From Gloeocapsopsis dulcis (GTDB lineage Bacteria; Cyanobacteriota; Cyanobacteriia; Cyanobacteriales; Chroococcidiopsidaceae): 64,000 nt of DNA. Positions 57,653-64,000 of the stretch are shown one piece after another. Position numbers and translations under genes: made by a program. The stretch lies in contig NZ_CP119968.1 in assembly GCF_032163395.1 (NCBI RefSeq), positions 1,473,501 through 1,537,500 on the forward strand. Direction: 5' to 3'. The notes beneath the pieces were generated by a model that was given only the letters and a program-made list of their open reading frames with translations, was not told the origin of the DNA and made no database searches. Every line of letters starts with the position of its first letter. Position 1 is the stretch's first letter.

Positions 57653-58462
57653 TTAAGCTGACCATGCTTCGCGAAAATCTGCATAGAGTGTGAGTCCACC
57701 ATCAATAAATAGTGTCTGTCCTGTGATATACGCAGCTTCATCAGATGCTAAAAAAGCGACAGCAGCAGCCATTTCTTCAGAAGTACCCGCACGTCCCATC
57801 GGGATATGACTTTCTACTTCGGCTTTCTTTTGAGGGTCTTCTGTCCAAGCTTCGTTAATGGGAGTAATTGTCGCTCCTGGTGCTATAGCATTAACGCGAA
57901 TACCTCGATCTGCATATTCTAAAGCTAAAGTTTTTGTCAGGTTTTCCATACCACCTTTGCTAATAGAATAGCTGACATACATCGGTCGAGGAATAATCTC
58001 ATGGACGCTAGAGATATTAATAATTACTCCTTGACGATTTTGGGAAAGCAGATGTTTGAGTGTTTCCCGCGCACACAAATAAGCACCACGCAGATTAACT
58101 GATATTACCTGGTCAAAATCATCAGTAGCCACCTCATGTGATGGACACTCAGTTTGAATTCCGGCATTGTTGATCAGAACATCTAAACTGCCAAATTGTT
58201 CAACGACAGTATTAACCATTTGGATGATGTCTTCTTCTTTCGAGACATCGCCTTGAACTAGTAGTGACTTAACACCGCAACTCTCCACATCACCGCAGGC
58301 TTTTTGCATTGCCTGTTCTTCAGTTTTTTCTGCACCTTCAGGACTTGAACGGTAGTTGATTGCAACATTAACGCCTTCTTGCGCTAGACGAATTGCGATC
58401 GCTTGACCAATCCCAGAAGAACCACCAGTAATTAAAGCATTTTTTCCTTTAAGACCTTGCAT
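57653..58462 (-). CDS. SDR-family oxidoreductase (glucose 1-dehydrogenase-like)
   Basis: About 269 residues from ATG 58462, preferred because MQGLKGKNALITGGSSGIGQ is the normal family start; an upstream ATG at 58522 adds 20 unrelated residues. The motifs are TGGSSGIG (cofactor), NNAG (DVLINNAGIQTE), Ser in INISSVHE, and YSISKGG (catalytic Tyr and Lys), with the C-terminal YITGQTLFIDGG. Substrates in this subgroup include glucose, sugars and aldehydes. The gene is on the same strand as, and just upstream of, the pentapeptide gene (24-base gap). Confidence 0.9.
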   Translation of the reverse strand: MQGLKGKNALITGGSSGIGQAIAIRLAQEGVNVAINYRSSPEGAEKTEEQAMQKACGDVESCGVKSLLVQGDVSKEEDIIQMVNTVVEQFGSLDVLINNAGIQTECPSHEVATDDFDQVISVNLRGAYLCARETLKHLLSQNRQGVIINISSVHEIIPRPMYVSYSISKGGMENLTKTLALEYADRGIRVNAIAPGATITPINEAWTEDPQKKAEVESHIPMGRAGTSEEMAAAVAFLASDEAAYITGQTLFIDGGLTLYADFREAWSA

Positions 58463-58530
58463 ACGCACCAACCTTTTTTCAGTAAAACGACAATGCGGGC
58501 GTACCGCAGTACGCCCTTTCACTATGTCAT

Positions 58531-59169
58531 CTATAGGTTAAGGTTTGGAGGCAGAATAACGCTATCAATTCCATGAATCACGCCATTGCTTGCTTGGATA
58601 TCAGGTTGGGTGACAGTAGCATCATTGACTCTTACTTCATTAGCTGCAGCATCTACCTGAACGTTGACAGGATTACCTTCAGCTGTAGCAACTTCTCCTG
58701 ATTGTAGTTGATCGGAAGTCACCTCTCCAGGAACGACGTGGTATTGCAGGATTCTTCTTAAGGTTTCGCGATTTTCTGGTTGCAACAACTCTTGACGAGT
58801 AGATTCAGATAATCCAGCAAAAGCTTCGTTTGTAGGAGCAAATACAGTATATGGTCCCTCACCTTCTAGGGTGTCGGTTAAACCTGCCGTAGCAATCAAT
58901 TCATTCAAAGTACTAAATGATGGATCTCCAGCCGCAACATTAACAATCGAGTCTGTCGCCCCTGTAGTTGGAGTTGTTGGAGTTGTTTGGTCAGCGGGTG
59001 TTTCACCAGGTGCAGGAGTAATCGTAGGAGTGGCTTCAGGTGCTGGCGATGTCTGTGTTGTTGTTGTCGTTGTTTCTGGACCACATGCTGCTAGTACAGG
59101 TAGAATTGCCAATCCGCCTAAGAATCCAGCAAGCTTTTTGATTGTGTGTTTACGATTATTCGTTTTCAT
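58531..59169 (-). CDS. Fasciclin-domain lipoprotein
   Basis: A 212-residue protein. The lipoprotein signal ends in LAACG (Cys29). A Thr/Pro-rich spacer (about 30-75) leads to one FAS1 domain: STLNELIATAGLTDTLEGEG, YTVFAPTNEAFAGL, LRRILQYHVVPGEV and NGVIHGIDSVILPP. FAS1 proteins are extracellular adhesion or binding modules; the bacterial role is unclear. It lies 69 bases upstream of the SDR gene start, with the same orientation. Confidence 0.93.
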   Translation of the reverse strand: MKTNNRKHTIKKLAGFLGGLAILPVLAACGPETTTTTTQTSPAPEATPTITPAPGETPADQTTPTTPTTGATDSIVNVAAGDPSFSTLNELIATAGLTDTLEGEGPYTVFAPTNEAFAGLSESTRQELLQPENRETLRRILQYHVVPGEVTSDQLQSGEVATAEGNPVNVQVDAAANEVRVNDATVTQPDIQASNGVIHGIDSVILPPNLNL

Positions 59170-59239
59170 GAGATGCTCCTAATTGTTTTCTCGATTTGAT
59201 CGTGTTAGTTGCTAGTTACTGATCGCTAGTCATTAACTG

Positions 59240-59896
59240 CTATTGCAGATTTGCGGGCACGTTTTCTGGTACAGTCCATACATAAAGCGTATGTTGCCGA
59301 CTGGGTCCTTGCACTTGAACTACATTTTCAGGTTGCCACTCTCCCATATCAAAGTCGTGGGAAACAATGCGAGTACCAGGTCTTAACTCTTGTAGTAGCT
59401 TTGGACGTAGCTTGATGTTGATATCTGGCAAGAGATAAAGTGTGACTACAGTAGCTTCACTCAAGTTTGTTTGAAACAAGTCTTGTTGGACAAATTGCAC
59501 GCGATCGCCCACATTAGCTGTTTCTGCATTTTGGCGCGCGCGTTGTACTAATTCGGGGTTAATTTCAATTCCATAAGCCTGACTTGCATCAAATCTTTGC
59601 ACAGCGGTAATAGGAATTCTACCGTCACCGCTACCTAGATCGTACAATACATCATTACTTGTGACATTTGCCAACTGCAGCATTTGGTCTACGACTTCTT
59701 GCGGAGTAGGCACATAAGGCACATCTGGTGAGCGTTCTTGCGGTTGAGTAGGCTCAGTCGCCGGAGTAGGTGCTTGCGTTTGAACTGCTGGTGATTGCGC
59801 TTCTGCTTCAAATTGACGTTGTTGGTTGCATCCTGCAACGAGCAAGCTACCTGCACTTAAACTAACAACTAGTAAGCTCTTGATTTTTAGATGCAT
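59240..59896 (-). CDS. Lipoprotein with class I SAM methyltransferase fold
   Basis: About 218 residues from ATG 59896 (59917 is possible). A lipobox LLVAGC places the lipidated Cys near residue 23. A Gln/Pro/Thr-rich spacer follows. The methyltransferase domain starts YVPTPQEVVDQMLQLANV, with the SAM-binding motif LYDLGSGDGRIPI, GIEINPELVQRARQNAE, and VQFVQQDLFQTNLSEAT. This resembles cytosolic class I methyltransferases of the FkbM or PrmA fold. An exported, lipid-anchored methyltransferase would lack SAM in the periplasm, so its activity is uncertain. Confidence 0.85.
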   Translation of the reverse strand: MHLKIKSLLVVSLSAGSLLVAGCNQQRQFEAEAQSPAVQTQAPTPATEPTQPQERSPDVPYVPTPQEVVDQMLQLANVTSNDVLYDLGSGDGRIPITAVQRFDASQAYGIEINPELVQRARQNAETANVGDRVQFVQQDLFQTNLSEATVVTLYLLPDINIKLRPKLLQELRPGTRIVSHDFDMGEWQPENVVQVQGPSRQHTLYVWTVPENVPANLQ

Positions 59897-60015
59897 ATGC
59901 TCATCCTTTGCTACCAATTGGATATATGTTTGTTACCCACGCATGTCTAATTGTCCTTATTCCCTCGCTGTCAATTTCAGTTTCAAAACTGAAATGAGAT
60001 GCTTTCTCTTCTAGC

Positions 60016-61368
60016 TCAAGCTTGTGAGTTACGATTCCAAAATAAAAGTGGTATGCCTGAAATCACGACCAATAAACCCAAGAGCGCGCCAACTCCTGTG
60101 TAGGTCACACTAGAGTAAAGCAAATAAAGACAAATAAGACAAAACAACAGCGGAGTTAGAGGATAAAACGGAACCTGAAAAGGTCGCGGTGTGTGTGGTT
60201 CGCGCTGTCGTAAGACAAATAATGCGATCGCAGACAGTAAAAAGAAGAACCAAAATACAGGCGCAGTATAGTCTACCATTGCTTCAAAACCATTACGAGG
60301 CGCAATAGTTCCTCCTAAAACTAATACTAAGGAAATAGCGCCTTGAGCTAATAATGCACCTATCGGAGTATTGCCGTTGTTTCTCCACTTGCTGAGAAAC
60401 TTGAATCGTGCAAAGTCTTGCCCTAATGCATAATTGGTTCGCGCACCTGTAAAAATTGTGGCATTAGTTGCACCTAGAGTGGAAATAGCAATGAGCAAGC
60501 TGATAAATACAGCACCAGGTGTCCCAAAGGCACGACGCATTAAATCTGCTGCAACAGCTTCTGAACCAGCAGTTCCAGAAAGACCTAAGCCGCGAAGATA
60601 AGCCATGTTAATCAGCACATAAATCGCGGAGATGATGCCGATACTCCACACCAGCGATCGCGCCATATCGCGGCGGACATTGCGGATCTCTGCAGAAATA
60701 TACGCGGCTTCGTTCCACCCCCCGTAAGACAGCAAGACAAAAACCATCACTAAACCCAAGCTGCTTTCAGTTGTCGGAGTGATTTGTTGTGGAGGACTTG
60801 TTGTGATTAGTAAACCAACACCCACCACAAGCAGCAAACCTAATACCTTAGCCGCCGTTAACCAATTTTGCGCGATTTTGCTTTGTTGTACGCCAAGAAT
60901 ATTCAAACTTGTTAGTAGAGCGATCGCTAAAGCAGCATAGACAGATGGTGAATAAGTACCCAAGCGCCACAACTGTGAAGCATAATCACCAAACACAAAT
61001 GCCAATAAAGCAATCGAACCAGTTTGAATTACTGTCATGCGTGCCCAAGCAAATAAAAAAGCAACTGGTTTACCGAATGCACGTAGTAAGTAGTAATAGT
61101 TACCACCTGTATGCGGATAGGTTGTGGCTAATTCGCCGTAACATAATGCACCCAGCAAAGAGACTATACCCCCCAAAACCCAAGCAACCAGAGCAACAGC
61201 ACCATTACCACTATTTGCTGCAACGAGTGCTGGTGTCTCAAAAATTCCTGCCCCGATAACAATTCCGACGATAATTGCGATCGCATCTCTAAAAGCCAAT
61301 GCAGGTTTGGGTACTGCAACGTTGTTAGCTACTCCCTCTCGATTCAAGTTGTGTTCCCGTTGACTCAC
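60016..61368 (-). CDS. APC-family amino acid permease
   Basis: A 450-residue membrane protein with 12 expected helices. Typical motifs are AIAIIVGIVIGAGIFETPALVA (helix 1, substrate-binding GAGIF), GALCYGELATTYPHTGGNYYYL, and SYGGWNEAAYISAEIRNVRR. These are amino acid/polyamine antiporters or symporters; the substrate is not evident. The basic N-terminus is short. The gene stands alone; its 5' flank is a long intergenic region. Confidence 0.9.
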   Translation of the reverse strand: MSQREHNLNREGVANNVAVPKPALAFRDAIAIIVGIVIGAGIFETPALVAANSGNGAVALVAWVLGGIVSLLGALCYGELATTYPHTGGNYYYLLRAFGKPVAFLFAWARMTVIQTGSIALLAFVFGDYASQLWRLGTYSPSVYAALAIALLTSLNILGVQQSKIAQNWLTAAKVLGLLLVVGVGLLITTSPPQQITPTTESSLGLVMVFVLLSYGGWNEAAYISAEIRNVRRDMARSLVWSIGIISAIYVLINMAYLRGLGLSGTAGSEAVAADLMRRAFGTPGAVFISLLIAISTLGATNATIFTGARTNYALGQDFARFKFLSKWRNNGNTPIGALLAQGAISLVLVLGGTIAPRNGFEAMVDYTAPVFWFFFLLSAIALFVLRQREPHTPRPFQVPFYPLTPLLFCLICLYLLYSSVTYTGVGALLGLLVVISGIPLLFWNRNSQA

Positions 61369-61774
61369 TACGGTTTTTTCCCAGCCCTTTCTTGTACGCA
61401 GCGCGATCTAACAAGTGACATAAGTTCAATGTAGATACTATTGAGGGGAAGCTAAAGCTTGCTTGCTTTTTGCCTCCCCTTTCATTCAGTGGGGTCATAC
61501 TGTTGTAAATCGCCAATTCTTGTTTGCGATCGCGCTATAGCAGGTATTCTGATTGTAGAAATTGAGGCTGCTATGGTTAAACTAAGTAATAGCTGCTTGT
61601 TCATATGCTGATCTCTTCATATTCCTACTTGATAGTTTTAAAAGTAAATATGACTATAGAGTGACAGCAATATGAACATTAGGTGACACTATTGCATCTT
61701 TAGGCAATCCCTAAGTGTACGATATTATCGTACTCAATAGCTAATGCCAACTTAGGGATATTACCTAGCTTAAT
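61369..61774. other. Intergenic region
   Basis: About 405 bases between genes of the same strand. One GCGATCGC site is near 61527. A short frame antisense of 61325-61516 lacks support. Nothing else is seen. Confidence 0.5.
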
Positions 61775-62929
61775 TTAGAAGTTGTAACCAACTCCAACTA
61801 GTAGTCCAACATCAGTACCATCAACGAAACCAATGTTGACACCTGCAGTTGCTGTAAACTGCTCTGTTAGTGGTACGTCAACTCCACCAGTTATTAATGC
61901 ACCTACTGTGCTATCTTGACCTGTAGAAATTGCTACTCCAGCACCAATGTAAGGAGCTACGTTGAGCTGTGCCGCTGCTACTCCTGTTTCTGCAGGTGGG
62001 AAATCTACAGTGATTGGCACTGCAATTAATGTATTATCTCCAAAGAAAACTGCAGGTCTGATCGAAAAGGTCTCAGTTAAACCTATTTTACTGTAAACAG
62101 AAAAAGCACCTTCACTCAGAGTCGTATTTCCACCAAAACCAATATTACCGCCAACTCCAATATAGCTAGCACCACCACGAGTGGCTGTACCAGGGACAAT
62201 AGCAGGTTCTACAGTTGTGTCTGGAGGTATCGTATCGGGTACTTGCTGTGGAGTAGGACTTGGGAAGGTTGGATCTGGTGTTCCAGGTATTGGTTGAGTT
62301 TGAGTAGGTCCTGGGAAAGGAGCACCTGGCTGAGTTTGAGTAGGTCCTGGGAAAGGAGCACCTGGTTGAGTTTGAGTAGGTCCTGGGAAAGGAGCACCTG
62401 GCTGAGTTTGAGTAGGTCCTGGGAAAGGAACACCTGGCTGAGTTTGAGTAGGTCCTGGGAAAGGAGCACCTGGCTGAGTTTGAGTAGGTCCTGGGAAAGG
62501 AGCACCTGGTGTTGTTCCAGTTCCTGGCTGAGGTTGTATGAGATTTGGGCTAGTACCTGGTTGAGTTGTGCCACCTTCTGGTGTTGTTTGATTTAATGGG
62601 TCAGGAGGACTTGATTCAATACGGTCATCAATGTCGCCTTCTGTTGGTCCTAAGTTATCAAGGTCAGCTTGACCTAATATGATGGAAGCATTGCCATCTG
62701 TCCCAGGCGCATTTCCATCCACCACCAAATTGCTCTCCGCTTGAGCCACTCCAGATGCTGATCCAATTACAAGCGCAGATGCTGAAGTGGAAACATTGTT
62801 ATTTACATCTGCAGTTGTTTGCACATCATTGTTAACGGTTTGAGCTTGAGCCGATACTGCACTAGCAACAACTCCCACCGCAGTGAAACTTGCTATTAGT
62901 GAAGCACGCCTGAACAAAATGGTTTTCAT
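61775..62929 (-). CDS. Outer-membrane-like protein with proline-rich tandem repeats
   Basis: A 384-residue protein. A signal peptide (residues 1-29, cut after AQA) precedes an Asn/Thr/Ser-rich segment (to about 120). Residues about 137-212 contain six copies of a 12-residue unit close to PGAPFPGPTQTQ. A Pro-rich spacer leads to a beta-rich C-terminal domain (250-384: ASYIGVGGNIGFGGNTTLSE, VAPYIGAGVAISTGQDSTVG, VGLLVGVGYNF). The terminal aromatic residue fits outer-membrane barrels, but about six or eight strands would be a small barrel. The repeat number is likely variable between strains. Confidence 0.8.
   Translation of the reverse strand: MKTILFRRASLIASFTAVGVVASAVSAQAQTVNNDVQTTADVNNNVSTSASALVIGSASGVAQAESNLVVDGNAPGTDGNASIILGQADLDNLGPTEGDIDDRIESSPPDPLNQTTPEGGTTQPGTSPNLIQPQPGTGTTPGAPFPGPTQTQPGAPFPGPTQTQPGVPFPGPTQTQPGAPFPGPTQTQPGAPFPGPTQTQPGAPFPGPTQTQPIPGTPDPTFPSPTPQQVPDTIPPDTTVEPAIVPGTATRGGASYIGVGGNIGFGGNTTLSEGAFSVYSKIGLTETFSIRPAVFFGDNTLIAVPITVDFPPAETGVAAAQLNVAPYIGAGVAISTGQDSTVGALITGGVDVPLTEQFTATAGVNIGFVDGTDVGLLVGVGYNF
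62295..62510 (-). repeat. Six tandem 36-bp repeats encoding PGAPFPGPTQTQ
   Basis: Six units start at 62295, 62331, 62367, 62403, 62439 and 62475. Differences are few: the fourth unit has AACACC for AGCACC (Ala to Val), and the last base of the Gly codon varies C/T. The high identity implies recent expansion or gene conversion. Confidence 0.95.
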
Positions 62930-63602
62930 ACGTTATTATTCCTTGTATTCCTTACATTGACCTCGGTGATTCAGGGTGATAGACTGGATTGATTATCTCT
63001 AGTCTTCCTGAAAAATGTGACGCAAATGTGACAAAGCGTCGGTAGTAAAAAGATTTCTGCCAAAAGTAATAGTCCCGTTTCTTGGAGAAATCGTGGTTTC
63101 TACCAAAAAGAATAGGCACAAGGTTGTATAAAAACTGCTTTAGCTTTCATATTCTGCTCCTCACTCTTCATATCGTCTACAATCGAGTACTGATTGTTAA
63201 CTGGATTTAACATTAATTCTGATATTATTGCAACATTTTATTACTTTTTATATCTAAAGCGCGGTGTCTAATTTAAATATTAAATATGTTTATTTGGTAT
63301 CATTATGATTCCATAAAGATATATTAGTTGATTATAGATTTATAATTTCCGTTTTTGTATCTCTTATGTGTCTCTGCTGGCAGTTCTATGAGCCATGAGA
63401 TAATAAAGGAACGTAGAGTCATATTAAATCAGTTGCGTACTAGCAATAGCATAATTAATATGTTCCTAGTTAGAGCAACATATTTGGTTACTCCACAAAG
63501 TGGAACAAATGCAATTACCGTTTCCCAGCTTCAGAACAGCTTTTTCATACGTATTAACGTTAAAGCAAAACGGTATAGCTTGAAGTGAGGGTTAAAACCC
63601 AA
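62930..63602. other. AT-rich intergenic region
   Basis: About 670 bases between divergent genes with no supported gene. A 77-codon frame at 63355-63588 has no ribosome site or recognisable features. Promoters of both flanking genes must be here. Confidence 0.55.
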
Positions 63603-64000
63603 ATGGGTTGGTTATTGCAAGTCATTGGAACAGGATTAGTTATTTTAGCCATTGCAGATATCTATTTAACAGTGTTGTATCCCAGAGGTGACAAAGGTAT
63701 TATTAGCGTTCCTCTCGCGCGAGGATTATGGCATTTTTTTCGCTTCAGTGCTAAGACAATACGCAGACAGCATGATCGCATACTCTCATACATGGGTCCT
63801 ACATTGTTAGTTGCGACTGTTGCAGTCTGGATATTACTACTTGTGATTGGATTTGCTTTAATCTGTTGGGCTGCATTAGGTAATGAAATCCAAATGCAAG
63901 GTCAGGATACTCCTACAGATTTTGCTACAGCTATCTACTACAGTGGTTACTCATTGGCAACTTTAGGTACAGGTGATATTACACCTCAAACTAATACTTA
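63603..64000 (+). CDS. Two-helix ion channel (K+ channel-like), 5' part only
   Basis: The ATG at 63603 opens 132 codons to the window edge. Residues 5-27 (VIGTGLVILAIADIYLTVLY) and about 60-88 (PTLLVATVAVWILLLVIGFA) are transmembrane. A pore helix and filter follow: FATAIYYSGYSLATLGTGDITP. The filter reads T-L-G-T-G-D rather than the T-V-G-Y-G of K+ channels, so selectivity is uncertain. The second pore-flanking helix and any cytoplasmic domain are outside the window. Confidence 0.8.
   Translation, partial: MGWLLQVIGTGLVILAIADIYLTVLYPRGDKGIISVPLARGLWHFFRFSAKTIRRQHDRILSYMGPTLLVATVAVWILLLVIGFALICWAALGNEIQMQGQDTPTDFATAIYYSGYSLATLGTGDITPQTNT

Noticed and set aside
61325-61516. 63-codon frame overlapping the start of the permease gene
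   Set aside because: Overlaps the permease 5' end in another frame with no supporting features.
62295-62510. CRISPR array
   Set aside because: The 36-bp units are directly adjacent without spacers and encode protein in frame.
62243-62596. Long open frame antisense to the proline-repeat gene
   Set aside because: The 36-bp periodicity keeps several frames open on both strands; the opposite strand has the signal peptide and domain structure.
63355-63588. 77-codon frame upstream of the ion channel
   Set aside because: No ribosome site, not recognisable, in an AT-rich promoter-like region.

Overview
The window is chromosomal DNA from a cyanobacterium. The strongest markers are a beta-carboxysome shell protein next to a Rubisco activase with a C-terminal RbcS-like domain, a BicA-type bicarbonate transporter, many GCGATCGC (HIP1) octamers, a TonB receptor with an AMIN domain, and a close homologue of Anabaena sensory rhodopsin. 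Moderate GC, many insertion sequences and small dispersed repeats suggest a filamentous or Chroococcidiopsis-like lineage. This placement is inference; no rRNA or tRNA gene was seen.

Layout. 1-6.3 kb: a TonB siderophore receptor (cut by the window edge) stands head to head with the first part of a polyketide synthase. An IS4 element truncates the PKS and, on its other side, abuts a 5'-truncated CoA-disulfide-reductase-like gene. A complete TnpB (IS605/IS1341) element follows, sitting in the stop codon of a PQQ sugar dehydrogenase gene. 6.3-16 kb: the sugar dehydrogenase, an AI-2E transporter, a di-heme cytochrome c gene split by an IS5-type element, a glycogen-debranching-type enzyme, an LLM flavin oxidoreductase and a CAP-domain lipoprotein. 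16-28 kb: sensory rhodopsin, peptidoglycan amidase, two convergent AI-2E transporters, a YihY membrane protein, a CPA2 antiporter with a universal-stress domain and a P-type ATPase. 28-32.5 kb: a small membrane protein with an adenosine-specific kinase, a decayed IS5-type element, and an SDR/Eis-type acetyltransferase pair. Two copies of a multi-hairpin repeat with compensatory stem changes lie at 27.6 and 32.5 kb.

32.9-42.2 kb is the carbon and anion region: SulP transporter, universal stress protein, bicA, then prfC, an oxygenase that has lost its Rieske domain, and convergently ccmK with rca. 42.7-49.3 kb is decaying: a serine-hydrolase gene with its catalytic core deleted, intact MscS-type and baeRF-type genes, and a long broken nucleotidase/choice-of-anchor I/RTX gene. 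49.7-64 kb carries envelope and stress functions: PhoD-like phosphatase, cardiolipin-synthase-like PLD enzyme, a large GH63-like glycosidase, pentapeptide protein, SDR, fasciclin lipoprotein, a lipoprotein methyltransferase, an APC permease, an outer-membrane-like protein with six 36-bp tandem repeats, and the start of a two-helix ion channel.

Themes are ion, bicarbonate and osmotic homeostasis, carbon storage turnover, envelope maintenance and light sensing. Six host genes are truncated or internally deleted and four transposable elements are present, so the region is actively rearranging. The findings most worth following are the DTA-type sensory rhodopsin, the Rieske-less oxygenase, the covarying hairpin repeats, the rca-ccmK pair and the traceless TnpB insertion.
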